Source: Magnolia sinica
Lineage: Eukaryota > Streptophyta > Magnoliopsida > Magnoliales > Magnoliaceae
Direction of reading: 5' to 3'
NCBI RefSeq assembly: GCF_029962835.1
Contig: NC_080573.1
Coordinates: 37,875,001-37,939,000, forward strand
DNA length: 64,000 nucleotides
The translations under genes were made by a program, and so were the position numbers. This document shows positions 35,078-47,352 of the stretch, piece after piece (within the stretch, counting starts at the first letter, position 1; every line of letters starts with the position of its first letter). A model generated the notes under the pieces. It was not told where the DNA came from. It ran no database searches and saw only the letters and a program-made list of their open reading frames with translations.

Positions 35078-35637
35078 ATGAGCAAAGTCGACGGACTTAG
35101 GGGGGTTTTGGCTACGGCTAAAATCCATTGGCGAAAGTCAATAATCCATCGGGGAAACCTCAGTTTTGGATGGTGGACGTCCAACCGTCTACCGTTTTCC
35201 CATTTTGTGGTCCACACCTGAGACTTATTTAATTCTCATTTTTGGTGATCTATCCTAAAATGATGTTGAGAAATGGATGGACGACGTGGATGAAATATAT
35301 CCATCATGGTGGGGCCCATAGATCCCTCCCCTTTCCAAAGGTATGTTTACCATTTTTTCTGTAAAAACTGTGAGTTTTATACAGAATGTAAAATAGTGGT
35401 GACTTCTTTATGAAAATAGTGGCAATGATATAGAGTTATCCAGACCATTCAAATAATTCGTCTAGTTGTAAGTGTTGAATATTTATAATTTTGTTATATA
35501 ATACAATCTTAGCCATCCAGAAAACGGTCCCTCTTGCATGTACGATTATTGACAGAAGTTTTGTTATAAACAATGGTAGACGCACACTATATTAGATTTG
35601 AAGTGTTTATCTAATTCAGAAGAGGAATTTTGAAATA

Positions 35638-36601
35638 TTGAGTGCTCGTTTGCTCTTTTTGCCATTTTCATCGAGCGGGTCCCTCTTAGTCGTGCTTTCA
35701 TTTCTATCTTCCAAATGTGATCCGAATCTCAGCAATGGAAGCATTAGATCAAAGATTGAAGATCTAAACTGGGATCACTCAGTGCAGGAGTTGCCAGGAG
35801 ATTCACGGACTGATGCGATTCCCCAGCAGGTTTTTGCTTTTCACCCACAGACTTCTTTGATAGGTTTCTAATTTCATCAGGGAGTGGGCTTCCTGATGTA
35901 GAGGGCTTGTGTTTGAGCTTGTTGGCTATATTTCTAACTTAGTGTAGTCTTTTGTCTCTTTTCAGTTGCTTTTATTTTTTTGTTTTTTGTTCCCTTTTGG
36001 CTATTGCCTAATAAAATCATCACCTTTCAAAAAAAGAAAAAAAACTGTCATGTGGGCCAGAATGTTAGAAAGTAGCAGACAACTTAGAAAAACTTGCCAA
36101 GTTTTTTTTTCCCTGTGACTTTCCATTTGTTTCATAAATTGTGGCCCACACGATCAATCTAGTAGCCTTAAATTTGGGTGAGGGCATCATACCTTGTGGG
36201 ATCCACCTGATGATCGGCTTGAATTTGGGTGGTGCACATATACATCAAAAACAGGCTATTGGTTGGCCCCTTTTAACCGTCCACTGTCTTGTACACATGC
36301 TGCTTGATGATCGGCAGACAAAAATATGAGCTACTAAACATTCATCATGGAGTCGGCATGATGAATAGCGTGGAACTGCATGCAGGTGCTGTTGTAGGCA
36401 TGGGTGGGATAGTTGTGCATATGTCGATCTGCGGCTAGGAATATTTATCCTCAATGACCTGACTTGAGAAACCTGACTGATGTGTTGGTGTTATTTTATT
36501 TTGGTTTGCAGGTGAGTCTTGCCTTCTGCTAAACTGGAGAACCCTGAACTTGTGGCGTGGTCAGAACCAGTTGCTGAGTTGCTTGATTTGGATCTGAAAG
36601 A
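35638..36601 (+). pseudogene. SELO: Captured SELO (selenoprotein-O-like pseudokinase) fragment, two exons
   Basis: Exon A (about 35638-35830) encodes SKIEDLNWDHS and QELPGDSRTDAIPQQ, matching the conserved N-terminal signature of plant SELO proteins (LNWDHSFVRELPGDPRTD-like, from general knowledge) with a one-residue loss. Exon B (36512-36601) lies between a TTTGCAG acceptor and a GTAAGT donor and encodes PSAKLENPELVAWSEPVAEL and LDLDLKE. A 4-base insertion (CTTG) just after GTGAGT at the start of exon B shifts the frame. SELO is a protein-AMPylating pseudokinase of mitochondria or plastids. Only about 90 N-terminal residues are present; the nucleotide-binding core is absent. A LINE-like tail sits in the intron. 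Being inside CACTA termini, it is a transduplicated gene fragment and not a locus in its own right. Confidence 0.8.
35872..36048 (+). mobile_element. 5'-truncated LINE-like 3' end with poly(A) tail
   Basis: The sequence ends GCCTAATAAAATCATCACC then TTTCAAAAAAAGAAAAAAAA, preceded by T-rich GTAGTCTTTTGTCTC text. This is the usual look of a plant L1 3' end. No reverse transcriptase is present and no target duplication was found, so the left edge is a guess. Confidence 0.45.
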
Positions 36602-39600
36602 GTAAGTGACTTCGCTTGTGCTCCTGGATAGTGTTGCTAGCCTTTTGGTTCCATGTACAAAGCAATTTAAATTGTTAAAACCTTTAGAATCTCTCTCAAC
36701 TTGTTTACCCAGAGGCCCGAGCTTCTATGTGAATAACCAAAACTCTGTGACCTCACCTTTTTGCACCATTGTTTACTTTACTTTTGATTTGATGGAACAT
36801 GGACTTTTCTATCTTTGAGAAATTGGGTCTCTCTATAGATGTGGTTGCAACTAGTGAAGTCAGTATTTTGTTGGCATTGGATCCCTCAAAGAATTTGCGC
36901 AGAGAATCAATTCAGCAGCAGACAAGCATAGGAGCTTAAGATCATTACATTTCATTGAGTTGGTTACTTTTTGTCATCACTTATTACTGTGTCCAGCATT
37001 TCGTATATTTGCATTCTGTGAATAGATTTCAGCGCCGATGCTGTAATTCACTAGTATGCAGCCAAGTTTGTTATCATTAGCTAAATATACTTGTGAGGTT
37101 TGTTGAATGAGGAAAATATGTAGGTCTCACCATGGATGGCCCATGGGGTAAAAATCCCTACAGATTGGGAGATCCTAGAACTATGTTATTTGGCCCTTTT
37201 TGTGGTTGAATGTGAAGGATAGTAGTAATTCTTTCTTGACTGCCTATTTGTTGGCACCTACTGCAAGGGTTGGGATTTCTCCAATCTGGGTGACTTACTA
37301 AATGGGGCATCCATAGTGCAGCCCCTGATTTCAACTGTTGGGATCAATGAACTAGGGACCACATTTCAGCACTCCTACAATCTGAAAACCTGAAACAGTT
37401 TTACAACACTTGACCTGCCACTTCAGAAGTGTTGTAATCTTAATGTTTTTTCAACCATGTGTCTTTTCCTTTGGGATTAGATTGCTACAGTATGAGCGAG
37501 GATGTATTAGATGTTAAATGCCGAATACGGAATTAGTTATTCAACCTTTAATCACCACACATATGGTAGGCATATAAAAGATTATGAATCTTGACTGTTC
37601 ATCTTTTTTAGAATATGTGTAATTTTATTTTTATTTTTATTTTTTTTTGAGCAGGCAACAACATAGCCATTAGCCAGAGCATGGCATCTGTGTAGGAAAG
37701 TGGACAACCATGGAAAAGAAAATGATTTCCCCTGATATGACAGTTTCCCTGTTTGGGAAACCAAAAAAGGGGGTAATCAATTTTGTTTCCTAGATTTTCT
37801 TTTTTTAAAAAAATGAGTAAAATCATTTCCACACACAAGCAAAAAAAGAAAAAAAAAGAAACCGTTAAATGTAGATTTTCAAATGTCATATTGACTTAGA
37901 GAAACATCAAGGAAACATGGGAAAAAATGGTGGAATTTTTCAATGAGAGTTTAGGAGATGCTAACATACACATTTTCATATTTAAGAGTCGAATAATAGC
38001 AAAAAAGATGTAAATTTGTATATTTAGGGATCAAATGATAAATTTCCCTTTAATGGGGGGTGTAAAAGCATGCAGGAAACATTGGGGAAACATGGGAAAA
38101 TTGGTGGATCCATACATACATCCAACCATGCATGCACATGCATAGATACAAACACACATTCACGATCAATACATCCATCCATCCAATCATCCATGCATGC
38201 ATACAAACATACAATGACACATACATATATATGCACATGCATGATCCATTCATCCATGCATACACACATGCACATATATACACATGCATGATCCATTCTT
38301 TTCTATGGTTAGCATGAATTTTATTTAAAGAAAAAGAAGAAAAATATCATACAACATCCATCAAGTAAATGGAGAAGAATGCCTAGATGAACAAAGTTGA
38401 GATGCACCTTATTTCGCTACCCTATTTGACTGATCATTAGCCTCCCAGGGAATGAGGTTAAACTTGGTGCTTACCTAAGATAACAATTCTCTAATCTGCT
38501 TTGGCTGTTGTTCTTTTTTCTTTCATGCCAAGGAAATTACACTCCTTGAATCACCTTCTACAATCAGTTGATGGTTCTCAATCATTCTCCTGATGTGTTT
38601 AACGAATTATCCTTTCTCTTTAACATATTAGTAGAGTTTTTTACTCTTTTCTTGGCAAAAAAAATTCTGCTAACAAAACTTCTAGAAATATAATTTTCCA
38701 GTGTTATAGAAAGGGCAACTTGGATGGCCAAGCTGCTTTTTTTCTTTGGGTTCAAATAAGAACCCATATTGAGTTACAAAAAGGAAAAAAAGTAAATCAA
38801 GAAAGGAAAATGCAAATATGGTTCCCAAAAACCTTTACATGCTATAATTATTCTTTGACATCACGGTTTTGTTTGATACTTGGAAATTGTAACAAGGTTT
38901 TCCTAATATCTGTTCACATGTTAACACAGACAGCTCTCCTGTTTTTTTTTTTTTTGGTATATGGTACACATGTATTTGATTATTTCCATTTAACATTCGT
39001 CAATAATAAGACTTGGATGATTTGGTAAGTGGACAATTTGAGTTGATCTTTTAAATTTTCCATACAAAACAACCAAACAACGGAATTAGTATTGGAAACT
39101 GTTAAATGTAAATTTTCACATGTTATGTAATTTGAGTTAACCTTTTGACATTTTCATAGAAAACAACCAAACAATGAAATTATTGATAGATTTTGCAATT
39201 TTCTATTTCTTGAAGATTTCATATGGGTTTTCAATATCCATATTTTGAATTCTCTCTACCTAAACAGGTTTGGATAAACCAGTTTTCCCCAGTTGGTATT
39301 TAAAATTTTACTTCCTTTTGGAAGGCTGACTTTGGTCCCTTTAGGTCTTTTCCACAGTAGAGGTTTTCAAATCATTGTACCAACAGCATATGATCTTAGA
39401 AAAGGCTAGTCTGCCTTTTTCATTTTCCTTCATTAAAGTCCATGTGCATTGGTTGAAACTAAAAGAGAAATGCTTTGCTAGAGGGATTCATCCAAACTTT
39501 CTCACTAGGTAGGATTGTAAAAGGGAAAAATATCAATGGATCGACCTCATTTAAATGCATGATTCTTGAATCATAGAGGGACTTTTTGGCATCAAATCTT

Positions 39601-40845
39601 ATTTCAATCATGTACATTTATATTACTGAAAAACATGTTCATTCAAGAAATTCATGCAAAGGGAGAGAACCCTTCCCCCAAGAGTATTACGTCCTATTTT
39701 TGGTTGAGGCCTCTTGTTTTAAGGTGTCTAAGATGTTGTGGTTTTCTTCTTCTTTTTTTTTTCCAGGGGTTGTTGGCTAGATTGTTTAGGCAAGCTACGT
39801 CCACAACAACACAACTTGGGTCATTTAGGTGAAGCTCTTGCACATGAAGTACAAATATGTTAGACTATGTATGATGTTTTTGAGATAAATATGTTTTCTA
39901 TACTTATTTATAGTTATGCTTCAAAAACTGTTAAAATAATTGATTGCGTTTCACCATAACCCATTTCTTCTTAGATGTTCCTTCATGATATAATTACAAT
40001 TAGTATTTATGCCACCTAATGGTTTACAATGTATCCCCCTGTTTAGAAATTTATATTGAACAAGTATATTCAGTTGGCTGAAAATGCTTGTTCTTTATGG
40101 ATTCTTAAATTGTCCCATTTTGAATAGTTCGGTACCATACCATGTACTTAGGTTGTCATCATTTTCAGTTTACATGTGTTGGAAATTTGGTAGTGTCTCT
40201 CTATATTTTCTCTGGATATGTGGTTCTTTACTAATTGGTTTCCTCTATCGATGTGTAATGGATTACATGTGGCAACTAGTTAGTATTGAATTATACATAT
40301 ATCTGGAAAATATGGGGAGGTGCTGCCGAAATTTTGACTCGCATGCAAACTGTATGAGGACAGTACATGGTATGTTACCGAATGGGATAGAGACAATTAG
40401 CTCGTTTAGGTAGAAGCAAGTATGATCAATTTATTGATATGCACAAAAAGATAGGGAGAGTACAAACTTCTTTTCTAACTTGAGAAGATAATAGAAATAT
40501 GTATTCTTTTACTCAATGCCCTTATGACTAGTATTTATTCCATGATTGTATTTCTTTTAGCTCACAAAAAGAAATCATCGCTAATTCTTTTCTTTTTAGC
40601 AAAGTGTTCAACTTATTTCAAATATTAACGATGCATTCTGACAACGCAATGTATTATGTGGTGCATTAAATGCTTCCATAGAATGTTAAATGCCTCTTTA
40701 ATCAAATCAACCATATATCTGTGATGTTTTGATATAGCTTGAATTGAAAGATGGTGCTTGTTTTGTTTCAGGAATATAATCCTATTTGTTAGAAGTCCAC
40801 TTCTCTTGCTACAAATAAGAACTTGCTTCATCAGGTATAATTTGT
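36602..40845. other. Long AT-rich non-coding part of the CACTA
   Basis: Begins with a GTAAGT donor after SELO exon B, so at least its start is probably captured SELO intron. No further SELO exon was recognised. Open frames such as 40084-40413 are low-complexity and hydrophobic with no motif. The region contains T- and A-runs (37620-37650, 37795-37860, 38940-38956) and a CAT-rich microsatellite. I see no other gene. Confidence 0.45.
38096..38300. repeat. CATGCA/CATACA-rich microsatellite region
   Basis: About 200 bases of CATG, CATA, CATC and ACAC words with strong purine-pyrimidine alternation. A phrase CATGCATGATCCATTC occurs twice (near 38238 and 38284). Frames through it on both strands are artefacts. 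Confidence 0.8.
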
Positions 40846-41168
40846 ATTAATTCAACTTGTAACTCCTCAGAACTCGCTCTGCCATAAGATATTACGGTGC
40901 ATGACAGTTCCCAGTAGGTTAAGTTACATGTTGTTAAATAAAATTGGTTGGATATCTTTTATTTTTATAAATGTTGTCAATAGTTAGTTGGATGATGAAT
41001 TAGGTGTATAAACGTGTGCCTACATACAGTCTTACTTAATTTATATTTATATTTCTTCATTTATATTCTTTTTTATTAATTCAACTTGTAACTCCTCAGA
41101 ACCCGCTCTACCGTAAGATATTACGGTGCATGACGGTTCCCAGTAGGTTAAGTTGTAAGTTGTTATAT
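40846..41168 (+). repeat. Tandem duplication, 229-bp period, upstream of the CACTA transposase gene
   Basis: The phrase ATTAATTCAACTTGTAACTC starts unit 1 at 40846 and unit 2 at 41075. Both contain AAGATATTACGGTGCATGAC and CCAGTAGGTTAAGTT. Unit 2 is interrupted at 41168 by a solo LTR and resumes at 47253 (GGTTAGATATC..., then GTTGTCAATAGTTAGTTGG) up to about 47342, ten bases before the transposase ATG. It probably lies in the transposase promoter or 5' UTR. Confidence 0.85.
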
Positions 41169-44100
41169 TGTCACGCCCCAAATCTAGAAATCGGATTCAC
41201 AGGAATCCCGATCGCTGAATCCGGTGCCGACAGCCTCCGTAGCACCCCATTCTCGGCTCCTAGCGTCCATACGCCAGATTCTGATCCTGGGATCCTACAA
41301 GGAGGATTTTTTTTAATGTACATTTAACTCGTAATAAGCATAATCACAAGTATACCCAAATTACAAAGACAACATCATCATCACATATCCACTAATATAA
41401 ACATTAGAGTACAATACTGAAAAGGAAATACATAAATCGAAAGTCAAGCTCCAAAAGACTGCTGCACGCTCCAAGCTCAACACTACTGCAACCTATCATC
41501 ATCTGCATGCATCTATCGTGCATAAGCTTATAGAAAGCTTAGAGGGTGGTGTAAGTGTGTGCACAAGGTAAGTGTCAAGTATTCAATACAATGCCATCAT
41601 CATACAATACCGAAAATACTGGTAATCCATAAATCATACATTATTGGAATAAGCAAAAAGACTGACAAGATCATGAATTATCAGAGTAAACAGAAATACT
41701 GACAAGAGCAGAAATTATCAGAGTAAACAGAAATACTAACAAGATCATAAATCATAAGATAACAGAATAAGCAATATAGAACATCTATGCAAATAAGGAG
41801 TCATAAAAAGCCAAATATCAGATGCCGAGGATGCGATGCAATATACAATTCCTGATGAGTTCACGAATAGCGTCAGCTATATCTAGACCATATAAATGCA
41901 GAAACGCAGTAACACAAAATGTCATATGCGGTGTGAATGGAATGACCATGCCGAAGTGTGAAGTCGGGATGATAGTACGTAGTATCGTAGGCTATGGGGT
42001 CCATCATAAGGGACTTCTATCCAAACCAGTCCCATACCTAAATTTGGATAGTCAGACTCAATATGGTAAACTCCTAATCTTAGGTTAGTCGCGTGCCCCA
42101 ACCAAAATCCTGGCCATTGCGAAGGTACAAGTAACAAATAGTTGCGCACCACCAGCCCGAGTGGATAGTGAATGAATGAAAGAATGAGTATGTAACTCTT
42201 GCTTAATAAGTCCACATATCAGTACGGTTACTCTCTAGGATCATCACCGGGGTCAATTACACTCTGGGCCAACTTGCCGCCCCTATCCGAGGGCGCAACT
42301 GGGTAAGTGGAAGAGACCTCACTATCTACCTGCCAATATCGGGCCCGGCTCATCAATAGTGAACCCATTCCTCAAGCTAGTCAAACTCAACCTAGATATT
42401 GCCCCCTCACTTAGGCGGGTAAGGTCACACCCCCTCCCAACCGACCACAATACAGTAGGAGATGCGGCCTCCTGGTATTTGGCCCTCATGCGCTCATATA
42501 CATCCACTTGGTCTCGATGTTGGGGCATCCTCTGGTACCAAGAGGGTTTAGGGATTGTCACCAAGGGCCATCTATAGCAGTCTGATGCTAGAACAAATTT
42601 TCGGTGTCCCGTCTGACCATCCACGACATGCCTGTAGAGGCTACGGCCTTAATGTCGCTAGGGCATACAGTAATCACAACACAATGTAAGATGCATGAGT
42701 CATACAATCCAGTCATCCATCAATCCTGCACATGCTGTGCGCTCATGTGAGAAAACCTCCGCCTACCAAGGAGTCTCATAACAGCCTGCCTAATGACATA
42801 TGCGATGGTCAACCACGTCTCATAACAAACATGCAGATGATGCGTATGGGCATGTATCATAATGCTATGCTGTCACATACTCATAATCAGTATCAATAAC
42901 TGATATCGACAATCGGTCTCGACAATATGGATATTTAACCAACATTGCCCTCAAGGAATAGCCCACATAGAACCTAACATATAGTAGACTCATGGCCTCA
43001 CTGAAGTGCTGAATACGCATTACAACGAGCATCCAATCCGGGCCGAATGCATATCACAATGAGCCTCAACTACGGGTCATATATACATCATATAGGTCTC
43101 GACAATCGGCCTTGGCAATCGAAATCGGCCTCAACCATCAAAATAGACACTCAGAATCAACCTCAATACTTGGTACCGATAATCAACTTCGATGATCAGC
43201 ACTGATGGGGTCCATAGATGGACAACCAATCAACCATAATGTAAAGATCGGCTCTCGGTCGTGGTTATATCAAATCCGATAGCACGGAGCCATCCATCTA
43301 AGGCGAATGGGGCCCACTAATATGGGTTAACCTACGAAGGAATGGCTTAAGAAGGCCTAAGGGAAGGTCACAATGAGGACATCTAACCGTCATTGCCCAT
43401 CAATGTGGACATCTAACCAACATTGCTCCTAAGGAGTGACCTACATAAGGCCAAACATATTGTGGGCCCATGGCCTCACATACAATCACGATGGGCCTCA
43501 TTTACATCACATCGGCCTTGTCATGTGGGCCAACATATATCACTTTAGGCCTTATATAAGGGCTACATACACATCACTATGGGCCGCATCACATGGTCCT
43601 ATTACACAACACGGTGGGCCACATCTCCTGGGCTTAATACACATCATGGTGAGCCGCATCTCATGGGCCTAATACACATCATGATGGCCGTATCGCATGG
43701 GCCTCGAATACATCACAATTATCCACGACATATGGGCTAAAAATACATCTCAGTGGGCCGCAACACATGGGTCTCATATACATCAAATGGGCTGCACTAC
43801 ATGGGCCTCATATACATCAAATGGGCTGCATCACATGGTCTGCACCAATGGGCCAATATACATTGAGTGTGCCGCATCATATGGACCTAGAATACAACTT
43901 AATGGGCCACACCAAAAAGGGCCACAAATACATAATAGACGGACCCTGCACATGGGCCTAACATACATAACAGCCTCATCATATCAAGTTGGGCCGCATC
44001 AATGGGTCACACCAATGGGTCTCATAAAACAACAAGTGGGCCTCAAATATACATTACAGGTAGGTCCTATCACATGGTCGGGCGGTGTGGATGAATCACA

Positions 44101-47100
44101 TCCATCAAGGTGGGACCGGTAGAAGGACGACGTGGACATAAAATACATACATCATGGTGGAGTCCTCATCACCATCCAAACACGTCCAGCACCGTCTAGA
44201 TCATTTAGACGGTGTAGATGAACAAATACATCATGGTGGTCCTTGCACAGCAGCACAACAGATGGACGGCTGGGTGTGCACCTACATCAACACAAGGTGG
44301 GCCCCACACACTACTGATGAGGGTCAAATATTACATGTTAGATCCCAATTATTACTTGATTTTACGTACATGATATTGTTTAATGCCCTGCTTTAATCAT
44401 GTTTGTGATGCAAGGTGTATTTAGGAGAATGAACTACAAAAGGGTGCTAAAAGCATAGATTTAACGCTCATAATTCACCAAGGCAAGTGAAGGATTCGAG
44501 GGGACCAAGAGCGATAGATTTACACGCCAGTGATCCAAAAATTTTGAGAAATTAAAGCTCAAGTGGCCTGAAAGTCAGCCAGAATGCTTGATCACAGGGT
44601 TTCCACCATCCGTTCAGCTTGAAACTTTATATATGGCCCGATGACCACAAATTAGCCGTATACGTAAAAATTCATCCCTTGGATCAGTGTATAAGTGACC
44701 CAATGGGCAAGATTAGACAATAACCATTAAGAAAGTATCTTAGACATCCTTGGGTGATCGGGACCCAAACTGAACCGATGAAAAGAGCACAAAAACCGAT
44801 AGATATTTGCCAAATTTCACTTCTTTTGGACGGTGCAGTACGGAGGAACGAACGACAGACTATTCTAGAAGGGAGAGTGGCAAATTTGTAAATAAACAAA
44901 ATTCCATATGCATGCACGTAATGGATAACAAAGGGTTGCTTCAACGGTGGGTAGTGCCTCATCACAGGTGGATAGTGTGGCCCACATAGAGTTCAGATTT
45001 ACTTCATACTTTGACCCATTGGCTTACACATTACTGGGAAAATGATGAACAGAGTAGATCCCCAAGAATATCATCAGAAGTGGGCCCCACCTTTTTTTTT
45101 AACAAAGCACCCAAACAATTCCCTTTTGGCCCAAAACGTCCAGTGACGGACGTGCTTACTACTGGGTTTTGTTAGTGGGCCCCACCCATCATCACTTTTC
45201 ATGATCTAGACTGTCCAAGGTGTCCCATGGGGCGGCAGCAACGTATGCCTAGGTGGCAAAATTGTAAAAGATCGTAAAGATTGGTTTTCAGCTGTTCAAA
45301 CTAGGACGGACGGATGCTACCATGGTGGAGTCCACGTCTAATGGGTGGACGATTTAGATATAAAATATATACATTTATTGGGTGCCCCATTACAGCCCCA
45401 TCCTAATCAGTTCAGCACCGTCCAGATATGTTTAGATGGTGAAGGATATAACACATGCTCCATCAGGGTCCACCATCCTAAGGGACGGTTTGGATAATAC
45501 ACCTGCGTCAGGTGGGGCCACGTCCAATGGATGGACGGTTATGATATAACAATACCTCGTTGTGAGGCCCACATGTTGACGTCCGAGCACAGTAGCACCT
45601 TGCTGCTGCTCGTCCATCAGATGGACGGTCTGGACATAACATATACGTTATGGTGTGGGTCCCACCATAACGTTTAGTTTCCATCCCATCCGTTGATAAA
45701 GTCACACAGACCTTGAAAAAGGTGAAAAAATAAATATCATAAGCATTCAAAACTTCTGGGACCCAAAAAAAAAGGTTTCAAGGGTAGGCATTCAACCCTT
45801 GCTGCTTTGAAATGTTGACCACCTGAGTCCCATGCATGGCTGATTTTTGGGGTGACCCACTAATTAAAGAGGACCCATCAGGTGCACGGTGTGGATGTTC
45901 AACACACATCACGGTGGGGTCTGTAGTGGGGCCCACCATCCCACCTACATTCAGCAGCGGACACTGCAATGTCCTCTGGACGCTGGACGTCAGTAGAAGG
46001 AAGCCCCACGCTAACATATTTTTATGAATTTTGGTTTTTTTGAGGTTTTTCTTAGGTGGGGCCTGCATCAGAAGAATCCACCCCACCCATTAGATTTTAC
46101 AGCCCATAACAGATCAAACAAGCCCAATATTGAGTATATTTTGGTGTATAGAAACATCAGGATAGATTCCAATGGTAACAACACTATTTTCTATATTATG
46201 GCCCGCTAGATAGTCGGATTGCCTTCATCTTTCGACTCAACGCCTAAAATGATCTGAGGAATGGAATGGACGGTGTGGATTAAATCCATACATCAAGCTA
46301 GGGCCTGCATGAGTGGCCCACCTAAAAATCTCAAATAAAGCTGATTTTTTTATTTTGTTTTTCACGTGCAGACGCCTCTCTGTTCAAGCTTCACTGAAGC
46401 ACATCCAGCGTCTAGAGACGCTGGATGGACGACGTGAATTATCTCATCAACGTGGGTCCCACATGGACGACCCACTTGATTTGGATCAATCCAATATTTG
46501 TGTTTTCTTCTCACCATACGGTATGGCCCACATGGCTTGCACGACCATGGGGTTCATTTGATGGACGGTTTGGATACCACATACAATCATTAAATGGCCC
46601 ACAAATAAAGGAAGGAGAGAGAGAAACACCCACCTCAAGATCTTCCCCTTCAACTTCTACCATTATGCTCTAATGCTCTTACGAAGCTTCCTCAGCAGTG
46701 GAGATGATGATATAAAGGTTGGATTGGTGAGGATCTAAGGTGGAAGATGGTTGGAACTTTGGGATGGGTTGGACGTCCGTGGTTCTTGCAAATGGAGAAT
46801 GAGGAAGAAAGAGAGAGGGAGAGAGAGATAAGAGAGAGAGAGAGAGAGTTATGGCTTGTCATAATGATGTAAGGCCATCATAAATGCCTAGGTAAGGGGA
46901 GGTGTTGACTTAAGAGAATGAGCCATTATTACTCGTGTAAGGACATGACACCTAGGAACTGGTGTCATAGGGGTAGGTAGGTCCCACAATGTGAGGTCCA
47001 CAGCCATTATAATGCATGGACCACAACTTCTGATATAAGCGTCACTTTGACGCACGAGACATGGCATTAGAACCGTGGTGATGGCACAGTCGCAAGGGTA

Positions 47101-47247
47101 TAAGTTTCGAGTTGATCTAACTCTGATATATGGTACACGACTCATGATCGCTCGCAAACGCTGATAATAGATCGCAGGTAGCCGAAATTCGACCGGGAGG
47201 ACCACGGAAGCCTACGAAACGGTACGGGCTAGGATACGGGTCTTACA
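41169..47247 (-). mobile_element. Solo LTR (6,079 bp), Tekay-related, minus orientation, inside the CACTA
   Basis: Plus-strand left edge TGTCACGCCCCAAATC is the reverse of the GGGGCGTGACA end seen in the other two Tekay-type LTRs; the right edge is ...CGGGTCTTACA. TATAT flanks it on both sides (41164-41168, 47248-47252), a perfect 5-bp duplication. The reverse complement shows the same landmarks as the other LTRs, such as CTCCTTGTAGGATCCCAGGATC and AAGCTTTCTATAAGCTTATGC. GGCCCA/TGGGCC words fill 43250-44120, and many diverged copies of a phrase like GGACGGTGTGGAT...CATCATGGTGGGGCCCA lie in 44080-46600. A GA-rich tract is near 46810-46850. No gene inside. Confidence 0.93.
44315..44965 (+). mobile_element. 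Diverged Tat-like LTR fragment nested in the minus-strand solo LTR
   Basis: Starts TGATGAGGGTCAAATATTAC and follows, with many changes, the same text as the LTR at 63620 onward (ATTACTTGATTTTA, TTTAATCATGTTTGTGATG, GGGTGCTAAAAGCATAGATTTA, CCACCATCCGTTCAGCT, ACTTTATATATGGCC). CCTCATCA near 44958-44965 would pair with the start, but no target duplication is evident there, so the right edge is uncertain. Confidence 0.6.
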
Positions 47248-47352
47248 TATATAAAGTTGGTTAGATATCTTTTATTTTTATAAATGTTGTCAATAGTTAG
47301 TTGGATGATGAATTAGGTGTACAAACGTGTGCCTACCTACAGGTGGTATCCA

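Noticed and set aside
38024-38317. Met/Cys/His-rich frames on both strands
   Set aside because: They are translations of the CATG/CATA microsatellite.
40084-40413. 109-codon open frame as a membrane protein gene
   Set aside because: It is AT-rich, hydrophobic by composition only, has no motif and lies in intron-like transposon interior.
44315-44965. A complete short solo LTR with TGATGAGG/CCTCATCA ends
   Set aside because: The flanking 5-mers do not match, and the full family LTR is about 2.1 kb, so this is reported only as a fragment with an uncertain right edge.
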